NCBI RefSeq assembly: GCF_019083805.1
Contig: NZ_JAHRDV010000006.1
Location: forward strand, 1-64,000
Origin: Acetobacter estunensis
GTDB taxonomy: Bacteria; Pseudomonadota; Alphaproteobacteria; Acetobacterales; Acetobacteraceae
Length of the DNA: 64,000 nt
Direction: 5' to 3'
This document shows positions 43,882 to 52,525 of the stretch, piece by piece. Positions within the stretch are counted from its first letter, which is position 1. Every line of letters begins with the position of its first letter. The notes beneath the pieces were generated by a model. That model made no database searches. It had not been told where the DNA came from and was given only the letters and a program-made list of their open reading frames with translations. The position numbers and the translations under genes were made by a program.

Positions 43882-44659
43882 AGATTGTTGGGCGATTACG
43901 GGGAGTGGTGAAAACTTTCCGTAATCGTTGCTGAAGGATCATCAGTAAATAATGGAGAAGGTCTGAGACTAGAAGAGGTTGAGATTTTATCGAATGATTG
44001 TAGTGCGAATTACGGTGGCGCAAGCATGCTTAGTAAACTATCCCCTCGCTTGTCTATGTGTTAGGGGTGGAGCAGAAAAAGATTGAGGTAATTTTTGTGC
44101 GCCCAGGAGCACCAAATCAAGAATTCGTCAATTTTTCGCGTAAAGATTTTGATTCTCGGTTTAAATTTGCAGAAAAATATTTCAAAATTATCTCTTGGAT
44201 TTTTTATTCAGCAACGCTAAATTACTTGGCATCCATAACGCATTCACATATACTAACAGCCTTATATTGCTATTCATGCTACATTATTTTTATGTTGTTT
44301 CTTAGATTCAATGCAGTTTTTACTGATAGTTTAATGAAGTGGAGAATTTTTTTCGTTTATATATAAAGAAATTATTTTTTATATACTTTTCTCATTAGTG
44401 TTGATAGCGTTAGAGTTATATATAAGTTATATTTTGTGCTTTAGGGCATTTCCAAGTCTTATCAAATTAATAGCTAATCTAAAGAAATAATTCTAATGTT
44501 TATTGGTTGCGAGTTTCTGAATTTTTCTAAGTCCTGCTTCGTATTATTTTGCTAATAGGCGTCTCGTTTCATGTTTTGACACTGTAGAAATCCGCCGTAG
44601 AGGATTAAAGAAGTCGTGGATAACCTCAAAAATATTCGCCAATGATAAAACATGTAGTG
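43882..44659. other. AT-rich region between manC and tRNA-Leu
   Basis: This 778-base stretch is mostly A/T from about 44080 onward, with long A/T runs, in sharp contrast to manC. It ends exactly at the CCA end of tRNA-Leu, the usual integration position for genomic islands. GTGCGAATTACGG (44003-44015) resembles the first 13 bases at the tRNA 3' side, with two mismatches. Besides one dubious ORF (44058-44366), nothing was recognised. Confidence 0.5.
44058..44366 (+). CDS. Dubious AT-rich ORF, possible two-span membrane protein
   Basis: This 102-codon frame starts with GTG 44058 (or GTG 44067). The product is Phe/Tyr/Ile-rich with two hydrophobic stretches (IISWIFYSATLNYLASI and ILTALYCYSCYIIFMLFLRF). 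No ribosome-binding site or family is seen. In such AT-rich DNA a 100-codon open frame is not strong evidence, so it may be a remnant or an accident. Confidence 0.3.
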   Translation: MLGVEQKKIEVIFVRPGAPNQEFVNFSRKDFDSRFKFAEKYFKIISWIFYSATLNYLASITHSHILTALYCYSCYIIFMLFLRFNAVFTDSLMKWRIFFVYI

Positions 44660-44745
44660 TGGTGCGAACTGCGGGACTCGAACCCGCACGCCCTTACGGA
44701 CTCGAGATTTTAAGTCTCGTGCGTCTACCATTCCGCCAAGTTCGC
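44660..44745 (-). tRNA. tRNA-Leu (anticodon UAA), CCA encoded
   Basis: On the minus strand GCGAACT pairs with AGTTCGC as the acceptor stem, followed by A and an encoded CCA. The D-arm GGCGGAATGGTAGACGC is the leucine-type. The anticodon stem CGAGA/TCTCG holds loop CTTAAAA, giving anticodon UAA (decodes UUA). A long class-II variable arm (AGTCCGTAAGGGCG) and T-arm GCGGGTTCGAGTCCCGC complete an 86-base gene. No partner tRNA is adjacent. Confidence 0.96.
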
Positions 44746-44792
44746 ACAACCGGCGCGCTTCTAGCACGTTCGGCTCTGTCTCGTAAGTCATC

Positions 44793-45524
44793 TCATCCCG
44801 CGCGCATGAGGGCGGAACCATGCTGCGACAACCATTCTTCGGCCGTGCGGTAGCCGGGACACACGCGCTCCACTTCTTTCCAGAAAGCCGTTCCGTGGTT
44901 GTGATGCCGCAGATGGCAAAGCTCGTGCAGGATGACGTAGTCCTGCACAGCAAGTGGCGCCATGACCAGTCGCCAGGACAGCATGATGCGGCCTGTGGCA
45001 GAGCAGCTTCCCCAGCGGCTGGTGGTGTCACGCACAGCGATGTGGGTGGGGTGCAGATCGATGCGGGTCACCTGCTGCATCAGACGTATCCGCAGCCGTT
45101 CTTTCCCAAGTTCGCGCAGGAAATCGCCCACGCGGCGGGCAAGGAAAGTCGGATCGCCGCTTACATGCAGTTCTTCGCCTGCCAGCCAAGCGCCTCCGCG
45201 GCTTTGCGGAACATGCCTGATCCTGTGCGGCTGACCGTCGAGCGGAACGTATCCTCCATCCACCAGTCGGATAGGAGCGGGGCGGCGCTGCAACTGTTTT
45301 TCCACCCATCCCGTATGGGTGCGCAACAGCTTGAGGCCGGCTTCGGCGGGAGTGGTGGCGGGAAGGGTGATGATGACGCTATCGGACGAGCGTGACAGGC
45401 GGATGGAAAGACGCCGTGCCCGGGAGGAACGGCGCCATTCAAGCGGGATGAGGACATCAGGAAGCTGAAGATGGTCGGGGAGCGCGGAAAAGGGAATGGA
45501 GGGGGGACGGCCTGCCGCCGTCAT
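44793..45524 (-). CDS. YgjP-like zinc metallopeptidase (DUF45)
   Basis: This 243-residue protein has the HExxH zinc site in [21 protein letters not shown], with the third ligand histidine supplied by the HNHG region. [20 protein letters not shown] upstream completes the YgjP/DUF45 fold. ATG 45524 overlaps the YcgN stop by 4 bases, which sets the start; the open frame to 45596 is in the YcgN gene. Protease or RNA-linked roles have been proposed for such proteins; none is certain. It ends 48 bases before tRNA-Leu. Confidence 0.87.
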   Translation of the reverse strand: MTAAGRPPSIPFSALPDHLQLPDVLIPLEWRRSSRARRLSIRLSRSSDSVIITLPATTPAEAGLKLLRTHTGWVEKQLQRRPAPIRLVDGGYVPLDGQPHRIRHVPQSRGGAWLAGEELHVSGDPTFLARRVGDFLRELGKERLRIRLMQQVTRIDLHPTHIAVRDTTSRWGSCSATGRIMLSWRLVMAPLAVQDYVILHELCHLRHHNHGTAFWKEVERVCPGYRTAEEWLSQHGSALMRAG

Positions 45525-46024
45525 GTGTCGCCCATGACGCGGGCGTCCACCTTGCGTGACGCCTCGCTTTCCTCTGCGGGATCCAGCGCGGGCCAACGGA
45601 CGATGTAGTCTTCCAGTATTCCCGCCTGCCGCTCACTGATGCAGCGACCTCCGGCCGACACGCCCGCTTCCACCACGCTTTCCGGGCGCCCCGTCACCAA
45701 TGGGTGCCACGCGGGAAGATCCAGCCCTTCGGAAAGACGTCGGTAGGCGCAGGTGGGGGGAAGCCAGTCGATGGTGCGCAGCATTTCAGGGGTAAGGGTT
45801 ACGCAATCCTGCACCTTGCGATGACGCTGCGGGTAATCGGTGCAGCGGCAGGTCTGTGTGTCGAGCAGCCGACAGGCGACATTGGTGTAATAGAGGGTGT
45901 CGTCATCCTCATCCCGCAGTTTGTGCAGGCAGCAGCGTCCGCAGCCGTCGCACAGTGATTCCCATTCTTCGCGGGACATCTCGTCGAGGGGTGTGGTTTT
46001 CCAGAAAGGGGTGTCAGGCATCAT
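45521..46024 (-). CDS. YcgN/UPF0260 cysteine-cluster protein
   Basis: The 167-residue protein starts [38 protein letters not shown] and the further cysteines ([27 protein letters not shown]) form the zinc/iron-binding cluster of YkgJ/YcgN family proteins. Function is not established. Its position after an ABC-like gene set and before the YgjP gene with a 4-base overlap indicates an operon on the minus strand. Confidence 0.9.
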   Translation of the reverse strand: MMPDTPFWKTTPLDEMSREEWESLCDGCGRCCLHKLRDEDDDTLYYTNVACRLLDTQTCRCTDYPQRHRKVQDCVTLTPEMLRTIDWLPPTCAYRRLSEGLDLPAWHPLVTGRPESVVEAGVSAGGRCISERQAGILEDYIVRWPALDPAEESEASRKVDARVMGDT

Positions 46025-46073
46025 GTCTGCACGATAGCGGTAAGGCGCCTGCAGTTGGAAGAGGTTCCTGCGG

Positions 46074-46544
46074 CTACAGCGCGGGTTGAAGCCGCCAGGC
46101 CAGCGCGAACGCCATCAGGATCGACAGAGCGACACTGGCTGCCATACCGAGTGCGAGGCATCCGCGCAGCAGCGGCAGCCACAGCAACGTCACGCGGCGG
46201 GTCCGACCGGCCCCCAGTTCAAAGGCCGTGCGCGCCAGTTCGGAAGGGGCGTCCAGCAACGTGCCCAGCACTGGCAGCGTAAAGGTGGGGCACAGCAGAA
46301 ATCCCTGAATGATGGAAACAAGGGAAGGGATAGGCTCACGTGGCATAAGCGTGGGGGTGAACAGCAGGGAGGGAAGCCACAGAGCCAGAACGGTTCCCGG
46401 CAGCCAGAGTGCGAGCAATATATGGAACCACAGGCGACTTCTGGGCATCAGGAGACACAGAGCGCCCATGCCCAGTGTTGCGGCAAATGTGAGCGCGGCA
46501 TGCGCCACGAGAAAGTCGGGAGAGGCGGAGAAAAGGGAAGACAA
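46074..46544 (-). CDS. Short PotB/PotC-like ABC permease (possible 5' frameshift)
   Basis: This 156-codon frame (TTG start) holds about four hydrophobic segments and an EAA-like coupling loop ([26 protein letters not shown]) typical of spermidine/putrescine permeases. PotC-type proteins are about 260 residues, so it is short. An ATG at 46624 overlapping the binding-protein stop (ATGGCTGGCGCGTCGCTAG) opens a better N-terminus (GYTVFYLNYPG) in another frame. One extra C at the CCC of TACCCGGG (about 46575) would join the two. It is thus either a frameshifted gene or a new start. No second permease is present. Confidence 0.55.
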   Translation of the reverse strand: MSSLFSASPDFLVAHAALTFAATLGMGALCLLMPRSRLWFHILLALWLPGTVLALWLPSLLFTPTLMPREPIPSLVSIIQGFLLCPTFTLPVLGTLLDAPSELARTAFELGAGRTRRVTLLWLPLLRGCLALGMAASVALSILMAFALAWRLQPAL

Positions 46545-46605
46545 GGCGATGGAACCGACCAGTGTGAACGAGAACCCGGGTAATTAAGATAGAAAACCGT
46601 ATATC

Positions 46606-47670
46606 CTAGCGACGCGCCAGCCATTGTGCGAAGCGGGGAGATATTTCGTCCAGATGGTTGGTCCAGAAGGCGATATCCAGCGCAAGAGCCGGGCGGGTTT
46701 CGGTGGTGGGAGCCTGTGATACGGCAAGCCCTTTGCTGAGTGCCTGTGTCTGCTCGGGCGCCATGATCCATGTGCGAAGGGATGCCGCGTCCACCACGTT
46801 TCGTGCCGGATGTGCGGGTTCCACCCAGTTGTAACGGATGCGCAGGCGCGGTGCCCACAGAATGCCAAAGCGCTCGCCTACGAGGGTGTTAGCGGCCAGA
46901 ACCTCCGTTGTCGGCGCCATTCCCATCAGAGCGGCACCCGTTGTCAGGATGCGCATGGCTTCGGCAGGTGTGTTCCACCACACGATATAGGGACGAAGCT
47001 GGCTCAGCCGACGAAAGGCCCGGTCGAGACCCTGCGGTGTGCTGAGCTGGCTGTAGATGGCGTTGGGTGGCACACCATCCGACAGAAGGGCAACCTCCAG
47101 CGTGCCACGGGGGTCGGCCCGCAGTCCTCTTTTGCCCGGATGACGGGCGACGTCCCAGAAATCGGTCCAACTCGGCTGGATGGACATTCGCTTCGTGTCC
47201 CAGACGAGCACATGGTCAAGATCGAACGCCTGAAGGCCGCAGGCGTGATCGTCCTTGGCGTCCAGATGGCCCTCGTCCATGCGCCGGAACACGCCATCCC
47301 GGCAACCGATCCGCGCGGTGTCTTCCTCGACAAGGGCGAGTGACCATGTCTGGAGAGGCGTGTCGGCACGGCGTTCGGCGGAAAGATACTGCTGATCGTT
47401 CCACGTCGTCATCCGTATTGTCTCATGAGTCAGGCGGTAGAACGGGTGCCACAACACGTCAGCCAGCACCCCATCGAGGGCGCCCGGCTGAGACGCCACC
47501 ACGACGGCATGCGGCCGGCGCATTCCGGCTGCCGCGTGTCCGCCCAGTCCGAAGGTGGCAAGAGGAATTGCGAGAGAGGCTGCGAGTCGAACCGTGAAGC
47601 GAAACCTGCGCCCAGCACGTCGTCTGTTGCCGCCCGGATGCGCCGGGTCTGATGAAGCGTGTCGAGCCAA
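46606..47670 (-). CDS. PotD/PotF-like periplasmic binding protein
   Basis: The 354-residue protein starts at a TTG with AGGATGGGA upstream. The signal region is RLAASLAIPLATFGLGGHAA. The body contains DTKRMSIQPSWTDFWDVARH and HPGKRGLRADPRGTLEVALL, the pattern of polyamine-binding SBP_bac_8-type proteins, with WWNTPAEAMRILTTGAALMG later. Its stop overlaps the candidate permease start. Ligand is unknown; the transporter it would serve has a catalytically dead-looking ATPase (next entry), which is unusual. Confidence 0.75.
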   Translation of the reverse strand: MARHASSDPAHPGGNRRRAGRRFRFTVRLAASLAIPLATFGLGGHAAAGMRRPHAVVVASQPGALDGVLADVLWHPFYRLTHETIRMTTWNDQQYLSAERRADTPLQTWSLALVEEDTARIGCRDGVFRRMDEGHLDAKDDHACGLQAFDLDHVLVWDTKRMSIQPSWTDFWDVARHPGKRGLRADPRGTLEVALLSDGVPPNAIYSQLSTPQGLDRAFRRLSQLRPYIVWWNTPAEAMRILTTGAALMGMAPTTEVLAANTLVGERFGILWAPRLRIRYNWVEPAHPARNVVDAASLRTWIMAPEQTQALSKGLAVSQAPTTETRPALALDIAFWTNHLDEISPRFAQWLARR

Positions 47671-47706
47671 GTTCCCATCCTGAGTCTGATGACAGACAGA
47701 GTCAGG

Positions 47707-48849
47707 TTACTCCTGATTGGTGCCAGTCGGAAAGGCCATAGCATTCATGGGCTGCCATGCCAGCAGGGCGTCTGCTCCGGGCTTCGCCAGACCGGGGATA
47801 GAGGCCGGAGGGCGATGCACATTGATTTCGGTGCCTTCGGCCAGACGGAACCGCAGTTGCACAACATCGCCCAGATGAATGATGTCGGTCAGGGTCGCCC
47901 CCAGCGCGCTTTCCGCTTCCTCGTTCGTCTGCCCTCTCAGGAACAGCGGAGAAATCTGGTCCGGACGCACGCACAGATCCACCAGATCGCCTTCTTCCAG
48001 ATCAGGATCGGCGAGCGCCTCCATTTCCGCGCCACAGGCCAGCCGGACGCGCGCGACATCGTCTTCAAGCGCCATCACCGCGCCGACGAGAAGATTGGCG
48101 TCTCCCATGGCGACTGCCACGCGGGGGCAGGCCGGACGTTCAATCAGCGTGCCCGCATCGCCAAGCTGAAGCAGCACGCCATCGGCCAGCACGCCGATCC
48201 GACGCGCAGCGGTTAGCGCTTCCTCCCGGTCGCGGGTTAGCAGAAGCAGGGTGAGCATTCGTGCGCGACGCAGGCGATCTAGTCGCTGGCGCAGATCGCG
48301 TCGCATCTCGCCATCGAGCCCAGCGAACACGTCGTTTAGCACGATTACGGCAGGATCGGTGGCGAGTGCGCGTGCGAAAGCAACGCGAATACGGATATCG
48401 GGCGCCAGATCGGCGGGGAACGCATCGGCGTGACGTTCAAGTCCCAGCAGGGCGAGGTGATGTACGGCTGCCTGCCGGGCTGCGGCGCGCGAGAGCCCCT
48501 TCGCCCTGAAGGGGAAGCCGATATTGTCGCGCACGGTCATGTGACCGAAAAGCGGCGTATGGCGACCGACGACAGCGGCGCCGCCTCGGGCTGCAGGAAG
48601 GAGGGCGGTGACATCCTTTTCGGCCACAAAAACTCTTCCGTCGGCGGGAAGCGCCCTGCCGGACAGAACATCGGCGAATCGCGACAGTCCGTTTTCCCGC
48701 TCGGAAAGGGCCAGTAACGCCAGACACTCGCCTTCGTGAACGGTCACGTTCAGGGGAGGCGTGTCGGAGGAGAGGCGCAGCCCGTCCAGTCTGAGCGTGG
48801 GGGCGCCGGTGTCGCGCCTGCTGCGGCCACGAGGTGATGAAGCTGTCAT
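47707..48849 (-). CDS. PotA-like ABC-transporter subunit with all ATPase motifs degenerate
   Basis: The 380-residue protein aligns with ABC ATPases of the PotA/MalK class over its length, including a C-terminal TOBE-like part (VDLCVRPDQISPLF). However every catalytic motif is lost. The P-loop reads LALSERENGLS (46-56) with no G-K-S/T. The Q-loop position reads VVGR (93-96). The signature reads DLAPDIR (148-154) instead of LSGGQ. Walker B reads VIVLNDV (168-174), and the H-loop is Arg206 in LLTRDREEAL. The D-loop AGLD and the EEAL helix survive. The frame is intact, so this looks like a maintained pseudo-ATPase, not a broken gene. Weak ribosome-binding site. Confidence 0.78.
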   Translation of the reverse strand: MTASSPRGRSRRDTGAPTLRLDGLRLSSDTPPLNVTVHEGECLALLALSERENGLSRFADVLSGRALPADGRVFVAEKDVTALLPAARGGAAVVGRHTPLFGHMTVRDNIGFPFRAKGLSRAAARQAAVHHLALLGLERHADAFPADLAPDIRIRVAFARALATDPAVIVLNDVFAGLDGEMRRDLRQRLDRLRRARMLTLLLLTRDREEALTAARRIGVLADGVLLQLGDAGTLIERPACPRVAVAMGDANLLVGAVMALEDDVARVRLACGAEMEALADPDLEEGDLVDLCVRPDQISPLFLRGQTNEEAESALGATLTDIIHLGDVVQLRFRLAEGTEINVHRPPASIPGLAKPGADALLAWQPMNAMAFPTGTNQE

Positions 48850-48964
48850 GACGACATGGAACCACAGCCTTCTCCGGGAGTTAAGAGCCATGTAATCCAT
48901 GCCCGTCCGACGTCCAGGCAAGTTCATCAAGGCGGGCATGGAGACAACTGGGAAGGACAACCGC

Positions 48965-49246
48965 ATGTCTGCTGAAAAGATCGCAAAGGGCGCCGCCAAG
49001 GCCGCCAGCGATGCGAACACCAACGCACGTGACGAACTGGAAGCTCTGAAAAATCAGCTTGAAGAGTTTCTGAACAAGCATGTCGTCCCGTCCGTGACGG
49101 ATGCGGCCAACTCAGCGGTCTCCAGTGCGCGCGACATGGCGCAGCATCAACGCAAGAACGTGGAAACGAATGTCAGCGCCAAGCCGCTGCTCTCCATCGG
49201 CATTTCCGCCGTCGTCGGGTTTGTCCTCGGCCGCCTGTCGCGTTAA
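48965..49246 (+). CDS. DUF883/YqjD-ElaB-like membrane protein
   Basis: This 93-residue protein starts MSAEKIAKGAAKAASDANTN. A long charged helix (DELEALKNQLEEFLNKHV, then SARDMAQHQRKNVETNV) is followed by a C-terminal membrane helix (PLLSIGISAVVGFVLGRLSR). This is the layout of YqjD/ElaB proteins, which anchor stationary-phase ribosomes to the membrane in E. coli. ATG 48965 has GGAAGGA upstream. It is followed 171 bases later by a YqjE-like gene. Confidence 0.85.
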   Translation: MSAEKIAKGAAKAASDANTNARDELEALKNQLEEFLNKHVVPSVTDAANSAVSSARDMAQHQRKNVETNVSAKPLLSIGISAVVGFVLGRLSR

Positions 49247-49417
49247 GCTTCCGCCCCGGGAGTCTCTGCAAGCAGGAACCCGGGGCTGTCAGTCGATCCG
49301 TTACCGTTATCGGGGTGATTCGACTTCGTTCCGGTTTTCCCGCAAAGGGACGAGGTTGGAATCAGGAAGGCGGGCTTTTTCGCGAAAGCGTGCCGATGGC
49401 AAGGTAGACGGCGACTC

Positions 49418-49846
49418 ATGCGCATCTTTGAGGTCGGAAAGACCGCAGCCCACGCGGAAGTGGAACTCCTTCAGCGGAAGGCGATGCGTCTGGGACGCCA
49501 GATCGCGCTTCTGGTCGTGGCGGCTCTAATGGGATTTTTCTCCCTTATCACTGGCCACGCCCTGCTCTGGGCCATTTTCCGGTATGAATTCGGTTTCGGG
49601 CCTGTGTTGGCGCCGGGAGCCGTGTTCGGTACCGATATTTTCCTTGCGCTTGTGTTCCTCTTCTTCGGTCGCCGGTCCTTCATCCTGCCGTCCGAGATCG
49701 AGGCGCATCTGCGGCGTGACCGGGCCATCAACGAACTCAAGCAGACCCTTACCATTTTCTCCGTGGCGTCCGCTGTGACGGGGCCACTCAGCCGCTTTGC
49801 CGGGCGCAAGGTGTGGGGTGTGATGTCGCGGCGCAACCGCTCCTGA
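49418..49846 (+). CDS. YqjE-like / holin-superfamily membrane protein (DUF1469)
   Basis: This 142-residue protein starts with a helix (MRIFEVGKTAAHAEVELLQR) and has two transmembrane helices (IALLVVAALMGFFSLITG; VFGTDIFLALVFLFFG). The pattern matches the YqjE/phage-holin-like family that often sits next to a YqjD/DUF883 gene, as here. Despite the holin label no lytic role is implied. A stable terminator follows. Confidence 0.82.
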   Translation: MRIFEVGKTAAHAEVELLQRKAMRLGRQIALLVVAALMGFFSLITGHALLWAIFRYEFGFGPVLAPGAVFGTDIFLALVFLFFGRRSFILPSEIEAHLRRDRAINELKQTLTIFSVASAVTGPLSRFAGRKVWGVMSRRNRS

Positions 49847-49875
49847 CGGATGGTTCATCCGGTAACTGTGAAATT

Positions 49876-49905
49876 AAAGGCGGTCTCTTCGGAGGCCGCC
49901 TTTTT
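49876..49905 (+). terminator. Intrinsic terminator with UUCG tetraloop
   Basis: AAAGGCGGTCTC and GAGGCCGCCTTT form a 12-bp stem (one G-U pair) capped by TTCG and followed by further T. It ends the DUF883-YqjE-like unit and separates it from the converging small gene. Confidence 0.9.
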
Positions 49906-49915
49906 CATTTGTGCG

Positions 49916-50119
49916 TCAGTCCTGCTCGTTCGGGAAAGAGGCTCCCTGTAGGCGAGCCTCAAAAGCGCGAACGAGGGTGGGATTGGTGCGGCGCAACTGA
50001 CTGGCATCGAGCATGATGGCCGTATCACGGGCTGAAGCACGGCTCCAGCGGACGAGGCGGGCACATTCGGAGCGCTCGGCTTCCTCGTGGCGGCGCAGGG
50101 GAGAGGTGGTTACAGGCAT
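49916..50119 (-). CDS. 67-residue hypothetical protein
   Basis: This minus-strand frame starts MPVTTSPLRRHEEAERSECA and is arginine-rich throughout (RLVRWSRASARDT). CGGAA lies nine bases upstream of the ATG. The open frame extends to 50245, but the added residues do not look protein-like. No family recognised. It lies downstream of dciA on the same strand, 150 bases away. Confidence 0.45.
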   Translation of the reverse strand: MPVTTSPLRRHEEAERSECARLVRWSRASARDTAIMLDASQLRRTNPTLVRAFEARLQGASFPNEQD

Positions 50120-50267
50120 GGTCGGGTTCCGGTGTGCAGCAGAAAGAAAATGTCTGCTCGGAAACCGGGCAGAAACATGCGCGGCTCTTTCGCATGTCTC
50201 CATGAGTGAGAGGTAAAGATTCTTCCCCTTCATGTCGGTCTGCACGAATGGTAGTCATGCGCTGCGT

Positions 50268-50783
50268 TCAGGAGCGGCGATTGCGCCGTTCCGCCAGTCG
50301 TGTGCCGAGAGCCTCCAGCGCGTCGCGCAGCGGACCTTCAGGAAAATCGGGCAGATCGGGAGGCGTGAGTGGGGTAGACTGACGTGCAACCGCACGTGGT
50401 TTGGGTGTCGTGGGCTGGAAGTCCTGCGTCAGTCGCAGTCGCTCCACGATTTTCTGACCGCACCACATGTTGATCCGGTTGATGAGGGCCGCCTGCATGT
50501 GCTGGATTTCCATCGCTACCGGCCCATGACAGGCGATGGTGAGCGTCCCGGCACCCAGCTTGCGCGGCTCCGTGCGGCGCGCGAGCGATTCTCCCACGAT
50601 GTTGGACCAATCGAGGAACAGCGTGACCGTTGCGGGAGAGCGCTTGCGAAACGCCTCCTTCGTCACGCCGGGCAGAAGGGTGGAGAGGGTGCGGGGCGCA
50701 AAAGCGCGTTTGGGTGGTTGCGGGGGCTGCCTGTCTTCGGCCTTGTTGCGCCCGGTCTTGCCCGATGTCCGTGCGGCTTTCAT
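50268..50783 (-). CDS. DciA-like protein (DUF721)
   Basis: The 171-residue protein has the DUF721 core VTLFLDWSNIVGESLARRTE followed by GTLTIACHGPVAMEIQHMQA and INRINMWCGQKIVERLRL. DciA is the ancestral loader/operator of replicative helicase DnaB in bacteria that lack DnaC. The N-terminal 25 residues are basic and disordered, as is the Pro-rich C-terminal linker. It is divergent from mutY, with only 10 bases between start codons, so the two promoters must overlap the opposite reading frames. Confidence 0.85.
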   Translation of the reverse strand: MKAARTSGKTGRNKAEDRQPPQPPKRAFAPRTLSTLLPGVTKEAFRKRSPATVTLFLDWSNIVGESLARRTEPRKLGAGTLTIACHGPVAMEIQHMQAALINRINMWCGQKIVERLRLTQDFQPTTPKPRAVARQSTPLTPPDLPDFPEGPLRDALEALGTRLAERRNRRS

Positions 50784-50793
50784 AAGAGCCTCC

Positions 50794-51873
50794 GTGATTC
50801 CATCTTCATCCGCTCTCCTTGCATGGTACGACCATAATCGCCGCGTTCTGCCGTGGCGTGCGTTGCCCGGTCAGGCCGCCGATCCCTATCATGTATGGAT
50901 CAGTGAAATCATGCTCCAGCAGACGACTGTTACGGCGGTCGTTCCCTATTACCACGCATTTCTTGCGCGCTTCCCGACTGTAGAGCGGTTGGCCGCAGCT
51001 CCGCTCGATGATGTGCTCGCGGCGTGGGCGGGTCTTGGTTACTACTCCCGTGCGCGCAATCTGCATCGGTGTGCGGGCGAGATCGTGCAGCGTGGCGGGT
51101 TTCCACGTGATGTCGAGGGATTGCAGTCGCTTCCCGGAATCGGTCCCTATACGGCCTCCGCGATCGCGGCCATCGCCTTTGGCGTGCCGGTCGTACCGGT
51201 GGACGGCAATGTCGAGCGGATCGTGGCGCGTGTGTTCGCTATTGAGGAACCGCTCCCGGGAGCGCGGCGGAAACTGGGCCGCGAAGCGCTTCGTCTCAAT
51301 GGGGAAACCGAAGCCAGAAACCGTCCGTCCGATTTCGCGCAGGCTCTGTTCGATCTGGGCGCGACCGTATGTGTGCCCCGCACGCCGCAATGTCTGCTCT
51401 GTCCGTGGGTGGTCTCGTGTGCGGCCCATAAAGCCGGGATACAGGTGCTGCTTCCCGCGAAGACACCGAAAGCCGCACGCCCTGAGCGGCACGGTGTGCA
51501 TTTCCTGCTGGTGGATGAAGCGGGGCAGATAGTGCTGCGTCGTAGGCCCGATAAAGGATTGCTGGGTGGCACCATCGAGCTGCCCGGAACGCCGTGGCAG
51601 GATGCGCCATGGCCGCTGCCGGAGGCTTTCGAACTTGCACCGGGAGGGTCGCGCCACCCGTGGCGGGTAGCGGGAACGGTGCGGCATGTGTTCAGCCATT
51701 TTGCGCTCATGGTGACGGTCTGTGTTGCGCGTGTCCGCACGATGCCGAATCTGTTGCCGGAAGAAGGGTTTGTCGTTCCAGCGGTGCAGGCTGAAGGGCT
51801 TGCGCTCTCCTCGCTTATGCGCAAATGCCTTGGGACCGGGCTGGAGGCTCTCGGCAATGAGCCGGCCGCATGA
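50794..51873 (+). CDS. mutY: A/G-specific adenine DNA glycosylase
   Basis: MutY removes adenine mispaired with 8-oxoguanine. From GTG 50794 the 359-residue product begins IPSSSALLAWYDHNRRVLPW. The catalytic glutamate is in WISEIMLQQT, the helix-hairpin-helix is LQSLPGIGPYTASAIAAIAF with the catalytic aspartate in PVDGNVERIV, and the [4Fe-4S] site is CVPRTPQCLLCPWVVSC (C-x6-C-x2-C-x5-C). A NUDIX-like 8-oxoG recognition domain follows. An in-frame extension to 50536 is antisense to dciA and rejected. Confidence 0.95.
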   Translation: MIPSSSALLAWYDHNRRVLPWRALPGQAADPYHVWISEIMLQQTTVTAVVPYYHAFLARFPTVERLAAAPLDDVLAAWAGLGYYSRARNLHRCAGEIVQRGGFPRDVEGLQSLPGIGPYTASAIAAIAFGVPVVPVDGNVERIVARVFAIEEPLPGARRKLGREALRLNGETEARNRPSDFAQALFDLGATVCVPRTPQCLLCPWVVSCAAHKAGIQVLLPAKTPKAARPERHGVHFLLVDEAGQIVLRRRPDKGLLGGTIELPGTPWQDAPWPLPEAFELAPGGSRHPWRVAGTVRHVFSHFALMVTVCVARVRTMPNLLPEEGFVVPAVQAEGLALSSLMRKCLGTGLEALGNEPAA

Positions 51874-51892
51874 ATGAGAAGGGCGCGCAGGG

Positions 51893-52525
51893 GTGACCGA
51901 TATACAGGCTTCGGACAAGGAAATATGGCTGCTCGACGTGTATGGCCGGTTTCTGCACAACGATCCTGTCTCGGACCGCCTGGAAACGCTGCTCCCGGAG
52001 GATCTGCCGCCTGAAGGTCCGGGTGTTCTCCTGCATATCGATTCAGGTGCAGAGGAAGAGCCGTTCCGGCTCGTGAAGCGTGACAGTCGGCCTGTTCCCT
52101 TGCCGCATATCGTTCCGCATTTGGGAGACGATCTGACGGTACGGCTTGAGGTGACGGATCGGCAGGGGCCTTTTGCCGCATGGCGTGGACATTTTCTTAC
52201 CGGTACGGACGATGGCGGAGTGGACGCCGTGGAGGCGAGTGACACGGAAGCCGCTTTCGTGCCGGTGCCGGCGCGTACGGCGCGCGTGCTTTTGCCGTCT
52301 TCTCCGCTGACGGTGCGGGATGAATGGGACACGGTTCTCTTGCCGCCCCGTGCGGATGAGGGAATGTGCGTGAGGATCGGAGCGGGAGCGTATCCGTGGC
52401 CGGTTGTCAGTGAATTGCTGACCCGCATGGCCAACATGTCGCCGGGTGAAATTCTGCGTCAGCATCTGCCGGAAACCGGTGACATTCCAGCACTTCGTGT
52501 TGAAGTCAGCCGGCCCGCGCACTGA
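51893..52525 (+). CDS. Hypothetical acidic protein downstream of mutY
   Basis: This 210-residue soluble protein (GTG start with GCAGGG upstream) begins MTDIQASDKEIWLLDVYGRF. It is acidic, with patches of strand-like sequence (LTVRLEVTDRQGPFAAWRGH, ARTARVLLPSSPLTVRDEWD). No signal peptide, membrane segment or family is recognised. It follows mutY by 20 bases in the same direction, so co-transcription is likely. Confidence 0.6.
   Translation: MTDIQASDKEIWLLDVYGRFLHNDPVSDRLETLLPEDLPPEGPGVLLHIDSGAEEEPFRLVKRDSRPVPLPHIVPHLGDDLTVRLEVTDRQGPFAAWRGHFLTGTDDGGVDAVEASDTEAAFVPVPARTARVLLPSSPLTVRDEWDTVLLPPRADEGMCVRIGAGAYPWPVVSELLTRMANMSPGEILRQHLPETGDIPALRVEVSRPAH

Noticed and set aside
49418-49846. Phage remnant signalled by a holin-like protein
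   Set aside because: No other phage gene is nearby, and a DUF883/YqjD-type partner precedes it, so it is the chromosomal YqjE type.
50806-52437. 543-codon minus-strand open frame antisense to mutY
   Set aside because: Opposite strand has clear MutY motifs over the same bases; the antisense product is low-complexity Arg/Ser/Pro. It is a high-GC artefact.
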